A stretch of DNA of 34,213 nucleotides from Bryobacterales bacterium (GTDB lineage Bacteria > Acidobacteriota > Terriglobia > Bryobacterales > Bryobacteraceae). This document shows, in pieces, positions 1 to 8,881 of this stretch (position 1 is the stretch's first letter; every line of letters starts with the position of its first letter). The DNA lies in the NCBI GenBank assembly GCA_026954325.1, contig JAIXKK010000069.1, positions 1 to 34,213 on the forward strand. The letters are read 5' to 3'. The notes beneath the pieces were generated by a model. It was not told where the DNA came from, did not search any database, and saw only the letters and a program-made list of their open reading frames with translations. The position numbers and the translations under genes were made by a program.

Positions 1-2
1 CG

Positions 3-104
3 CCCTTCACTTTCTATTTCCCCGAATTCTTCTCCTGGCTCTCGGTCTTTACCCGCGATGCTGCCCCTCCGGCCCAGGCCACCCCCTCTTCGCCGCCCGA
101 ATGA
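3..104 (+). CDS. C-terminal end of an unidentified protein (partial, enters from the left edge)
   Basis: Reading frame 3 is open from the window edge to a TGA at 102-104 and encodes 33 residues. The first part is aromatic and hydrophobic (FTFYFPEFFSWLSVF) and is followed by a Pro/Ala/Ser-rich tail. That composition looks like the end of a membrane protein with a low-complexity C-terminus, and more protein-like than the two competing frames. The family cannot be recognised from so short a piece. It could also be a chance open frame. Confidence 0.35.
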   Translation, partial: PFTFYFPEFFSWLSVFTRDAAPPAQATPSSPPE

Positions 105-489
105 CCCGCGCGAAGTCATCAAAAACAGTGGGCGTGGCGCGGGTGGTCGTAATTATGCCCTTGGCGAAGCTACCATCGTCCTGCGGCTTCGGTCCATTCC
201 GCTTATGAAGCCGGACCCCCGGTTCGAAAAAGCGTACTCGAACGTCAACGGAGTCCAATTTCTGGTGGTGGACCGGCTGTTGGCCACGAACCGGAGCACA
301 AGTTGCGTTCTCCCCGAATTGAATATTTTTGTCTGGTCTTGAGATGGAAGGAAGCATGCGCAATGCCGCCCGATTTCTGTCTATTGAGGAGCGATCCAAC
401 TTAAGAATTAGCGCAGAGCCTCCAAGCGGTTCATTTCAATTACCGCAAGGCTTTCAAGTGATGGAGCGGGTACGAGGGAAATAATCCCT
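105..489. other. Intergenic stretch with no supported gene
   Basis: About 385 bp separate the probable end of the upstream gene from the convergent DUF4097 gene. Open frames exist on both strands (49-399 minus, 58-342 plus), but their translations are Arg/Pro-rich, show no family motif and mutually overlap. I saw no convincing terminator hairpin, tRNA or repeat. Confidence 0.5.
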
Positions 490-1416
490 TCAAAGCTTCT
501 GAATGCGGATGGCGCCGTTCGAACTCGAAAGGTTGATGAGGGGTCCGCCGGAACCGATGGTTCCATCGAGGCGGTTCTTCGAGAGGCTGCCGTGGACGGT
601 GAGATCGAATTCGCTGTTGATGCTGGAATTCGAAGTGCTCGCCTTGAGGCGGGCATTGATTGATGAGGGCAGGCGGACGGTGATGGAGGAATTGCTGGTG
701 GATGCCTGCACGTCGCTCCCTTTGAGGGATTCGACAGTAAGGTTGATTCTCCCGTTGGAACTGTCGGCCTTGATGGGTCTTCCGCTGGCTTCCACCACCT
801 GCGCGTCGATGGCGCCGTTGGATGTGGTGGCTTCAAAGAAGCCGCGCACTCCGGTGGCGTGAATACTGCCGTTCGAGGTATGGAGCGTGGCCCCTCCGGT
901 GAAATCGGCAAGCTCCACGCCTCCGTTGGATGTGCCTGCGTCGATGTCGCCCTTGAGATTGGCGGCGTGCACACTGCCGTTGGAGGTTTTCAGCCGCGCG
1001 CTTCCTTCGAGGTCCCGAACCCGAATGCTTCCGTTCGAGCTGGCGATGCGCTCGAGAATCACTTTGCGGGGCACACTGAGGACAAACTTTACACCCATGC
1101 TGCCGTGGCGGCCGAGAGGGCGGACGGTCCGCACGCGAAGAGACTCGGGCGAAGAGACGATATCGATTTTGATCTCGTTCAGCAGGTCGCGTGTAGCAGC
1201 CTGCTTGGTTCCGTTGATCTCGACAGTATTTTTGTCCCAACCGGCGATCTCGATGCTTCCGTTGAAGCTTTCCAACTCAAGCCTGCCGCCGGGTTTCAGA
1301 TCGTAGCTGTAATGAAAGTCCTCTTTCTCGCGGATGCCGCCATCGAATCCTTCGATATCGCAGCCGGTGAGAACGAGGCATGTTGCCAGGATGACGCTTC
1401 CTGCAAGCTGGTTCAT
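490..1416 (-). CDS. DUF4097-family lipoprotein with SNG beta-strand repeats
   Basis: This 308-residue protein starts with a lipoprotein signal peptide ending in the lipobox LTGC (Cys about residue 19), so it is probably anchored to a membrane on the outer side of the cytoplasmic membrane. The rest is a repetitive beta-rich domain. The motif [T/S]SN[G/S]-x-[I/V] recurs about nine times at roughly 18-22 residue spacing, as in DUF4097 proteins, which are thought to form a beta-helix-like fold. The start is supported by a GAGGTG ribosome-binding site a few bases upstream on the minus strand. It is transcribed divergently from the pyruvate carboxylase gene with about 107 bp between the starts. DUF4097 proteins have no established biochemical activity and often sit near envelope-stress or sigma-factor regulators. 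None is visible here. Confidence 0.85.
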   Translation of the reverse strand: MNQLAGSVILATCLVLTGCDIEGFDGGIREKEDFHYSYDLKPGGRLELESFNGSIEIAGWDKNTVEINGTKQAATRDLLNEIKIDIVSSPESLRVRTVRPLGRHGSMGVKFVLSVPRKVILERIASSNGSIRVRDLEGSARLKTSNGSVHAANLKGDIDAGTSNGGVELADFTGGATLHTSNGSIHATGVRGFFEATTSNGAIDAQVVEASGRPIKADSSNGRINLTVESLKGSDVQASTSNSSITVRLPSSINARLKASTSNSSINSEFDLTVHGSLSKNRLDGTIGSGGPLINLSSSNGAIRIQKL

Positions 1417-1523
1417 GGTTTCACCTCACGGACGTGTAGTCTCGTTTCCCTGTTAATACGGTTTCAGCGGGGTGAACGTTCCATGTTACGCTCAAAAAAG
1501 TATTCCCACCCTGAAGTTCTTAC

Positions 1524-4500
1524 ATGAAGAAACTGCTTGCACTCAACCGCGGAGAGATCGCCATTCGCATCTTCCGCGCAGCCAACGAGTTACGAATCCG
1601 CACGGTAGCCGTCTATTCGAAGGAAGACCGGCTGAGCCTGCACCGTTTTAAGGCTGACGAAGCGTACTTGATTGGCGAAGGAATGGGCCCGGTCCAAGCA
1701 TACCTGGATGTGGATGGCATTGTCGCGCTCGCTGTCGAGAAGGGCGTCGACGCCATCCACCCCGGATATGGCTTCCTCTCTGAAAACCCCGCCCTGCCCC
1801 GCGCCTGTGCGGCTTCCGGCATCACATTCATCGGGCCCAGCCCCGACTTGCTGGACCTGCTGGGAGACAAGCGGGCGGCCCGCCAGTTGGCGCAAAAGGC
1901 GGGGATCCCCGTGGTTCCAGGCACTGAGCAACCGCTGAACAAGGTGGAATCCGCGCTCACCATCGCGGGGCAGATCGGGTTTCCGCTGATCATCAAAGCC
2001 GCTTTCGGCGGCGGCGGACGCGGGATGCGGGTGGTGGAGAAGGCCACGGACCTGCCCGCGCGTTTCGAAGAGGCGCGGCTCGAGGCGGGTAACGCGTTCG
2101 GCAACGATGCGCTCTTCATGGAACGCTACATTCGCCGCGCGCGGCACGTGGAGGTGCAGATTCTGGGGGACACGCACGGCAACATTCTTCACCTCTATGA
2201 GCGTGATTGTTCCGTGCAGCGGCGGCACCAGAAGGTGGTGGAAGTGGCCCCGGCAGTGGGGTTGAAAGAATCCATCCGGCGGGAACTGGCCGAAGCCGCG
2301 GTTTCGCTGGCGCGCGCGGCGGATTACTATAACGCCGGCACGGTGGAGTTTCTCGTCGACGTGGATACGGGCGAATGGTTTTTTATTGAAGTGAACCCGC
2401 GTATCCAGGTGGAGCACACCGTCACGGAGATGGTGACGGGCATCGACATTGTGCGCGCGCAGATCCAGGTGGCCCGGGGATGCACGCTTCACGGGAGTGA
2501 GATGATGCTTCCCCGCCAGGAGGGCATCCCGCTCCACGGCTACGCGCTGCAATGCAGGGTAACGACGGAGGATCCGGAGAATAACTTCATCCCGGATTAC
2601 GGCAAGATTCATACGTACCGCTCGCCGGCTGGATTCGGCATCCGCCTGGATGGGGCGTCGGCCTACGGCGGGGCAGTCATTACTCCGTACTATGATTCGC
2701 TGCTGGTGAAGATGACAGCGTGGGGGCGCGAGTTTCCCGTGGCCTGCCAGCGCATGGACCGGGCGTTGCGCGAGTTTCGCATCCGGGGTATCAAGACGAA
2801 CATCCCGTTCCTTGAGAACGTCGTCAATCATCCGAAGTTCGAGCGCGGCGAAGTCACCACGGGCTTTCTGGACGAGCACAAGGAACTGTTTCGCTTTACT
2901 CCCCGGCGTGACCGCGCCACACGGCTTCTTACCTATCTGGGTGATGTCATCGTCAACGGCAACCCGGAGGTGGCGAAAAAAACCAGGCCTGCCGTTATCA
3001 AGGAAGCGGCCGCCCCGGCGCGCAATCCGCTGACGCCGCCGGAAGGGACGCGCCAGTTGCTGCTGCGGGTGGGCGCGGAGAAGTTCGCGGAATGGACGCG
3101 CAAACAGAAGAGGCTGCTGCTCACGGACACAACCTTCCGTGATGCGCATCAGTCATTGATGGCGACGCGTGTTCGCACGTATGACATGATGCGGATTGCC
3201 AATTACGTTTCGCATCATCTGCACAATCTGTACAGTCTGGAGATGTGGGGCGGCGCCACGTTCGATGTGGCGCTGAGATTTCTGCATGAGGACCCTTGGG
3301 TACGGCTGGCACGGCTGCGGGATGCGATTCCGAACATCTGTTTCCAGATGTTGCTGCGAGCTTCCAACGCCGTGGGTTATACAGCCTATCCGGACAACGT
3401 GGTCCGGGAATTTATTTTTGAGGCGGCCGATCAGGGTATCGATATCTTCCGCGTGTTTGATTCGCTGAACTGGCTGCCCAACCTGAAGGTTTCGATGGAC
3501 GCCGTCCGGAAAACGAAGAGCGTTTGCGAGGCGGCAATCTGCTACACGGGCGATATTCTGGACCCGAAGCGCGACAAGTACCCGCTCGCTTATTACGTGA
3601 AGATGGCAAAGGAATTGGAACGGATGGGCGCGCACGTGCTTGCCATCAAGGATATGGCGGGACTGTGCAAACCCTATGCCGCCGGGAAACTGGTAAGGGT
3701 GCTGCGCGAAGAGATAGGATTGCCCGTTCACTTCCATACGCACGACACGAGCGGCGTCAACGCCTCATCGATTCTGAAGGCAGCCGATGCCGGCGTCGAC
3801 GCCGCCGACGGGGCGATCGCATCCATGAGCGGCACTACGTCGCAGCCCAATCTGAACTCCGTGGTGGCCGCGCTGGCGAATACGAAGCGTCAGACCGGAT
3901 TGGACATCGAGGCGCTCAATATCTGCGCGGACTATTGGGAGACTGTGCGCACGTGGTACCTTCCCTTTGACAGCGCGCCGAAATCGGGAACCGCCGAGGT
4001 GTACTTGCACGAGATGCCAGGCGGGCAATACACCAATCTGAAGGAGCAGGCCTCCTCGATGGGCCTTGGGGAAAAGTGGCCGCAAATCGCGCGGGCGTAC
4101 GCGGACGTGAACATGGCCTTCGGCGATATCGTCAAAGTGACTCCTTCGAGCAAGGTTGTAGGAGACCTCGCCATCTTCCTGGTGAGCCACGGATTGACGG
4201 TTCACGATCTGCTGAATCTCGGTCCGAATCATTCGCTCACGCTGCCGAATTCGGTGATCGAAATGATTTCCGGCGATCTGGGCGAACCCGAAGGCGGGTG
4301 GCCGAAGAAGATCGTGGAGGTGGTGCTGAAAGGCGGCAAGCCTCGCAAAGGCCGTCCGGGAGCGCACCTGCCCGCTGTTAACCTGGCCGAGGCCTCCGAA
4401 ACGCTGGAAAAGAAGACCGGGCACGCGCCGAGCCGGACGGATCTCATGAGCTACCTCCTGTATCCGGAGGTGTTTCTCAAGTTTGCCAGGAACCGCCAGG

Positions 4501-4961
4501 CGTGGGGTGACATTGAAGTACTGCCCACGGCGCAATTCTTCTACGGCATGGAGAAAGGCATGGAGATCTCCGTGGAGATCGAACCCGGCAAAGCGCTGAT
4601 CATCAAGTTCCTGGCGGTGAGCGAGGCTCATCCGGACGGGTCGCGGACGGTGTTCTTCGAACTCAACGGGCAACCCCGGGAGGTGAATGTTCGCGACAAA
4701 ACTCTGCAAGTGACCACCGCGGCAAGGGAGAAAGCCGACCCGAATAATTCAGGACATATCGGCGCGCCCATTCCGGGAGTGATCAGCAGCATCGCGGTGG
4801 AACTTGGCCAGCGAGTGGAAAAAGGCGAACGCGTGTTGGTGATGGATGCGATGAAAATGCAGACGACAGTTTACGCTCCCATGGCGGGGCAGGTGAAGAA
4901 GGTGAGCGCCAAGGTGGGGCAGAGCGTGGAGCCGAAAGACCTGCTGCTGGTGGTGGAGTGA
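1524..4961 (+). CDS. pyc: Pyruvate carboxylase
   Basis: At 1145 residues this is a full-length single-chain pyruvate carboxylase, which makes oxaloacetate from pyruvate, bicarbonate and ATP (anaplerosis). The order is biotin carboxylase (about 1-450, with the Gly-rich ATP-grasp loop FGGGGRGM and EVNPRIQVEHTVTE), carboxyltransferase (from about 530, with TDTTFRDAHQSLMATR and later HFHTHDTSG), and a C-terminal biotinyl domain with AMKM. The biotin-accepting lysine is K1111. The fused domain order separates it from two-subunit oxaloacetate decarboxylase or acetyl-CoA carboxylase systems. The ATG at 1524 begins MKKLLALNRGEIAIRIFRA, the expected start of the family. No strong ribosome-binding site precedes it. 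It stands alone, convergent with the signalling gene 17 bp downstream. Confidence 0.97.
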   Translation: MKKLLALNRGEIAIRIFRAANELRIRTVAVYSKEDRLSLHRFKADEAYLIGEGMGPVQAYLDVDGIVALAVEKGVDAIHPGYGFLSENPALPRACAASGITFIGPSPDLLDLLGDKRAARQLAQKAGIPVVPGTEQPLNKVESALTIAGQIGFPLIIKAAFGGGGRGMRVVEKATDLPARFEEARLEAGNAFGNDALFMERYIRRARHVEVQILGDTHGNILHLYERDCSVQRRHQKVVEVAPAVGLKESIRRELAEAAVSLARAADYYNAGTVEFLVDVDTGEWFFIEVNPRIQVEHTVTEMVTGIDIVRAQIQVARGCTLHGSEMMLPRQEGIPLHGYALQCRVTTEDPENNFIPDYGKIHTYRSPAGFGIRLDGASAYGGAVITPYYDSLLVKMTAWGREFPVACQRMDRALREFRIRGIKTNIPFLENVVNHPKFERGEVTTGFLDEHKELFRFTPRRDRATRLLTYLGDVIVNGNPEVAKKTRPAVIKEAAAPARNPLTPPEGTRQLLLRVGAEKFAEWTRKQKRLLLTDTTFRDAHQSLMATRVRTYDMMRIANYVSHHLHNLYSLEMWGGATFDVALRFLHEDPWVRLARLRDAIPNICFQMLLRASNAVGYTAYPDNVVREFIFEAADQGIDIFRVFDSLNWLPNLKVSMDAVRKTKSVCEAAICYTGDILDPKRDKYPLAYYVKMAKELERMGAHVLAIKDMAGLCKPYAAGKLVRVLREEIGLPVHFHTHDTSGVNASSILKAADAGVDAADGAIASMSGTTSQPNLNSVVAALANTKRQTGLDIEALNICADYWETVRTWYLPFDSAPKSGTAEVYLHEMPGGQYTNLKEQASSMGLGEKWPQIARAYADVNMAFGDIVKVTPSSKVVGDLAIFLVSHGLTVHDLLNLGPNHSLTLPNSVIEMISGDLGEPEGGWPKKIVEVVLKGGKPRKGRPGAHLPAVNLAEASETLEKKTGHAPSRTDLMSYLLYPEVFLKFARNRQAWGDIEVLPTAQFFYGMEKGMEISVEIEPGKALIIKFLAVSEAHPDGSRTVFFELNGQPREVNVRDKTLQVTTAAREKADPNNSGHIGAPIPGVISSIAVELGQRVEKGERVLVMDAMKMQTTVYAPMAGQVKKVSAKVGQSVEPKDLLLVVE

Positions 4962-4978
4962 GCGTTCGTATTCGGGGT

Positions 4979-7089
4979 CTACTTAACGCCGGAAGGGTTT
5001 TGGCGGAAGACGGACTCCACATTCTCCGCGAAGACAGGCGGATGGAGGTGATAGCCTTGTCCAAACGGACACCCCAGTTCCGCCAGTCTTTCTGCCTGCC
5101 GGCGGGTTTCCACCCCTTCGGCAACCACCGGGATATCGAGGCTCCCGGCCATGGACAATATCGCCTTCACCACGGCCTGGCTTCTCGGCGATTCGAGCAT
5201 TCTGGACGTAAAAGAACTGTCGATCTTCAGCATTTGAACCGGCAGGCTGGCCAGGTAGTTGAGTGAAGAATAGCCGGCGCCGAAATCATCCAGCCATACG
5301 CCGATGTTGAGTTCGCTCAACTTCGGGACTGCATGCTCGATCAGGCTCAGGCAGCCGATGAGAGACCGCTCGGTGATTTCAATGCTGAGCCACTGTTCCG
5401 GGGGCCCGGCAAGGTCCAAGGTTTCCTTGAGGCTCTCGATCAGCGACGGCCTGGACAGAAACGCCGCCGACAGGTTGACGCTCAGTTTGACGTCCATACC
5501 GAGCGATCCGCGCCAGCGCCGCTGCTGTTCGGCAACAAGCGTCAGCGCGAGTTGATCCAGTTCCGCCACCAGGCCGACATCCTCGGCAGGGGAATGAATT
5601 CGGAAGCGGGAGCCCACTCACCGTTTGAACGGCGCCAGCGCAACAAGCACTCCCAGTGTTTGATTTCCCCACCTGGAAGACAGGCCACGGGCTGGTAGGC
5701 GATGGCGAACTCACGGCAGGCGATCGCGCGGCGAATATCGTGTTCGAGTTTCAACCGGCCACGGGTTGTGGAGGATGCCGTATCCTGGGAGGCGGCGATG
5801 CGCGGGCTGCCTTTGGACTTGGCTTCATACAGGGCGCTGTCGGCGGATTGCACGAGATCCTGGGCGCGGGAGTCGTGCTCTCCACTCAGGGCGACACCGA
5901 TGGTTACGCTGGGATAGACCGCCTGGGAGCCGAGGAACAAGGGCTCGCATAAATCGTGCCGCATGTCCGACGCAAACTTGAGGGCATCCTCCATCCCGTT
6001 GACGGGATCGAGCAGAATCGCAAAATCGTCCCCGCCGAAGCGCGCAATCGTGTCGGTGGGGCGTAGTCTCTTAGACATGCGTCCGGCCGTCACTTGAAGG
6101 AACGTGTCGCCGGCGGCCTGCCCGAAGGAATCGTTGATGAACTTGAAGCGGTCCACATCGAGCAGCAGGAGGGCGAACGGGTGGCCGCGCTGATTACGCC
6201 ACACTCTTGTGCGATGATCGAGACGCTCGAGAAAAATCGCCCGGTTATAAAGACCGGTCAGCGTATCATGGAAGGCATTGAAGACCATCTGCTCCTCCAT
6301 GTTTTTTCGCAGCGTGATTTCCGTCAGCGATCCCGCCATGCGGTATGGGGCGCGGCCGGCCCGGCGTACCGCCAACCCGCGGGTCAGTGCCCACCGGTAG
6401 TCCCCGCGGGGGGATCGAATGCGGTGCTCATGTTCGAAATGAGGGCTTTCGCCCTGAAGGTGGGAGAGAAGGCCGGCCCTCAACCTTCGCACATCCCGCG
6501 GATGGACCAGCGTGAACCACTCCTCCATGGTCCGGGGCTGCGGGACGCCTTCCTGGCCGAACATGGCAATCCACCGCGCCGACAGAAAGAGGAGGCCGGA
6601 GGCAATGTCCCAGTCCCAAACGACGTCGTTCGAACCGTTGGCGGCAAGGGCGAAGCGTTCCTCGCTCTCGCGCAGGGCTTGTTCGACGGATTCTTTTTGC
6701 TGCGTCGTCTTCCATTGATCAAGAGCCCTTTCCGCGATATGGGGCATGTCGGACAGCGCCGCTTCCGACTTCACGACATAATCGGTGGCTCCCCGTTTCA
6801 TTGCCTCGACCGCCAATCGTTCACTGCCGAAGGCGGTGAAGAGAATTACGGGGCAAGGCGCCTTCAGATCCAACAGGCTGGCGCCGGCGCCTTCGCCGTC
6901 GGGCAGGCGCCAGTCCGCCAGAATGACCTGCGGGAGGATCCCGCTCCTCAGAAGGTCCACCGCGTCGGTAAAACTGGGCACGGCAAAGAAGTCCGTTTCC
7001 GGCATTTTGATGCGGAAGGCGCGGCGCACCAATTCCACGTGATCCGGTTCATCATCGACCATGAGGACAACTTTCAGGCGCGGTGGCAT
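4979..7089 (-). pseudogene. REC-PAS-GGDEF-EAL cyclic-di-GMP signalling protein, split by a one-base frameshift
   Basis: Reading from 7089, the protein has a receiver domain (acid pair D12/D13, phosphoacceptor D59 in ILADW, K107), a PAS domain (about 140-265), and a GGDEF domain whose active-site motif is GGDDF (352-356). An EAL domain begins with ECL in place of EAL (E480). Near residue 501 the frame shifts. The first frame reads SEFIPLPRM and ends at 5542, while the second continues with PAEDVGLVAELDQ and carries the other EAL motifs (SVNLS, EITER, DDFGAGYSSL, LKIDSS, AEGVET) to a stop at 4979. Family alignment predicts FIPLAEDVGL, which one extra base beside 5587 restores, so a single deletion or a read error explains it. 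The start MPPRLKVVLMVDDEPDH is preferred over the upstream in-frame start at 7383, which would overlap the divergent neighbour. Likely role: a phosphorylation-controlled enzyme making and/or degrading c-di-GMP. Confidence 0.85.
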
Positions 7090-7359
7090 CAGGCTTTGTG
7101 CGCCCCCCCAAGCAGCGCATTGCCGGATGCAAAGACCCAACTCAATCGCACGGCAGCCGCGCGGCGGCGGGGATAGGAGGCGCCGGCATCTATCGGGCAT
7201 ACCCGTCCGGAATTCAGAGTGGAGCCGGTTACAGCCCAACGCTGAATGCCCGGCGCGAGAACGGCCAACGCCCGAAAAACTGCCCGCATCGGATACTTGC
7301 CCATGTGCGCGATCTGCAAGCCACTTTATCATGACGAAAACGATTCCGCGATTCAGCCT

Positions 7360-7368
7360 TGTTATGAT
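7360..7368 (+). promoter_or_regulatory. Possible extended -10 promoter element
   Basis: TGTTATGAT matches the extended -10 pattern TGnTATAAT at all but one position and ends 8 bp before the ATG at 7377. No good -35 box lies upstream. If it is used, the transcript would start almost at the ATG, giving a leaderless or nearly leaderless mRNA. Such a short match can occur by chance. Confidence 0.25.
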
Positions 7369-7376
7369 GTCCCCAG

Positions 7377-8327
7377 ATGGCATTTCTCACCGTCTCGGGC
7401 GAGCCTGGCTGCCGCGTGGAAGAGATCGCCCGGGTGACCGCGCAGCGCCTCCAATTCGAGGTTGTCACGGAATCGCGGCTGCGTGAATTGATCGCCGGGG
7501 AGTTTGGATCGGAAGGGATTCCGGAAAAAGCATGGGCAGCCGTGGCTACCAGCATGCTCGCTCACCTGGCCATGGAAGCGCCGCTCGTTGTCTGTGTGCC
7601 GGGAGCGGAACTGCTGTTTCATGACATCCCCGGGGTGTTGCGGACTTTCGTGGTGGCGTCAGAGGCGCGAAGAGTGGGATTGTTAATGCTGGAACACCGC
7701 CTGGACCGCGTTGGGGCAAAGCAATTGCTGCGGCAACTGGAGCGGCAGTGGAAGGAGACGAGAAGACTGAGGTTTGGAAGGGTGAACCTGCCTTCCTCTA
7801 CCTATGACCTCGCGTTCAACGCCGGACAGTTGGACAGCGAGGCCATTGCGGAACTGCTGGACCAGGCCGCGCGGTTGAAGGGCTTGCTTGTGGAGCCGCG
7901 ATTGAACCCCGGCGCCGAGGCGCAGATCCAGTTTCAAACGCGCCTGCAACTGGCAAAATTCGGAATCAGCCCTCCCGGCAAGGTGGCCTTGAAGCGGAAG
8001 GCTTTTGCGAATCCGAGTGAGCAGATATTCGCCAACCTGCTCGACTTTTACCGCATCGCCTGGGAGTATGAGCCCCGCAGTTTTCCGATTCAATGGGATA
8101 AGGACGGCCGCGTACTGGAGGCGTTTACTCCGGATTTCTACCTGCCGGAGTTCGATCTGTATGTGGAACTGACCACCATGAAACAAGCGCATGTGACCAA
8201 GAAAAACCGCAAGGTGAAGCTGCTGCGAGCCATGTATCCTCATATCAATATCCAGGTGTTCTATCAGAAAGATTTCCGTAATCTGATCTTCAAGTACGGG
8301 CTCGCGGACCGGGCCGTAAACGTATGA
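7377..8327 (+). CDS. Cytidylate-kinase-like N-terminus fused to a PD-(D/E)XK-like C-terminal domain
   Basis: The 316-residue product begins with FLTVSGEPGCRVEEIARVTAQRL, similar to the start of cytidylate-kinase-like P-loop proteins, but the loop lacks the usual GSGGK/T, so nucleotide binding is doubtful. The C-terminal part, from about residue 215, has EAFTPDFYLPEFDLYVELTTMKQ followed by a basic helix and a VFYQKDF strand. This resembles the PD...ExK core of the restriction-endonuclease-like fold, but the expected ExK is ELT, so nuclease activity is uncertain. Its stop overlaps the hpt start by 4 bp (ATGA), implying translational coupling and a shared role. The start ATG has little Shine-Dalgarno sequence. 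The function is not known to me; a link to purine salvage is inferred from context only. Confidence 0.75.
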   Translation: MAFLTVSGEPGCRVEEIARVTAQRLQFEVVTESRLRELIAGEFGSEGIPEKAWAAVATSMLAHLAMEAPLVVCVPGAELLFHDIPGVLRTFVVASEARRVGLLMLEHRLDRVGAKQLLRQLERQWKETRRLRFGRVNLPSSTYDLAFNAGQLDSEAIAELLDQAARLKGLLVEPRLNPGAEAQIQFQTRLQLAKFGISPPGKVALKRKAFANPSEQIFANLLDFYRIAWEYEPRSFPIQWDKDGRVLEAFTPDFYLPEFDLYVELTTMKQAHVTKKNRKVKLLRAMYPHINIQVFYQKDFRNLIFKYGLADRAVNV

Positions 8328-8881
8328 GTCTTCCCCTTCCGGCCGGCGTGGAGCGAGTCCTGTTCACGGAAGAACAGATTCATGAGCGGGTGCGGCGAGT
8401 GGCCGCGGAGATCAGCGAGCGCTATCAGGGGCGGGAGTTGAAACTGGTCGGCGTGCTGAAAGGGTCGGTGTTTTTCCTCACGCAACTGGCGCGCGCCATC
8501 GAGATTCCCGTGAAGATTGACTTTCTCTCGATCTCGAGCTTTTCGAGCAAGAGCGGGTCCGCCGGGGTGGTGCGCATCGCCAAAGATCTGGACGATAGCA
8601 TCGAGGGCGAAGACGTACTGCTGGTGGAAGACATCATCGACACGGGATTCACCATCCGCTATCTGCTCCAGACGCTGGCCGGGCGCGGGCCGAACTCGAT
8701 GGGCCTGTGTACCCTTCTCGACCGGACGTCGCGTCGAATTGTGCAGGTTCCCGTGGACTTTCGCTGCTTTGAGATCGGCGATCATTTCGTCATCGGTTGC
8801 GGACTGGATTACAAGCAGCTATACCGGAACCTGGACTACATCGCGGTGATGAACCCCGAGATCCTGAAAAAATCCGTATGA
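8324..8881 (+). CDS. hpt: Hypoxanthine phosphoribosyltransferase
   Basis: This 185-residue protein is of normal length for hypoxanthine(-guanine) phosphoribosyltransferase, which salvages purine bases to IMP/GMP using PRPP in the cytoplasm. The PRPP-binding loop is VLLVEDIIDTGFT (about residues 103-115). The family segments LVGVLKGSVFFLTQLAR and VDFLSISSF, and the C-terminal FVIGCGLDYKQLYRNL, are also present. The ATG overlaps the stop of the previous gene by 4 bp, and its own stop overlaps the next start by 4 bp (8878-8881), so it is the middle of a tightly coupled three-gene unit. Confidence 0.95.
   Translation: MSLPLPAGVERVLFTEEQIHERVRRVAAEISERYQGRELKLVGVLKGSVFFLTQLARAIEIPVKIDFLSISSFSSKSGSAGVVRIAKDLDDSIEGEDVLLVEDIIDTGFTIRYLLQTLAGRGPNSMGLCTLLDRTSRRIVQVPVDFRCFEIGDHFVIGCGLDYKQLYRNLDYIAVMNPEILKKSV

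Noticed and set aside
49..399. Overlapping opposite-strand open frames of 116 and 94 codons near the left edge
   Set aside because: Neither has a ribosome-binding site, a motif or natural composition, and they exclude each other.
1590..3149. A 519-codon minus-strand open frame inside pyruvate carboxylase
   Set aside because: Antisense to an unmistakable, complete pyc gene; the translation has no recognisable domain.
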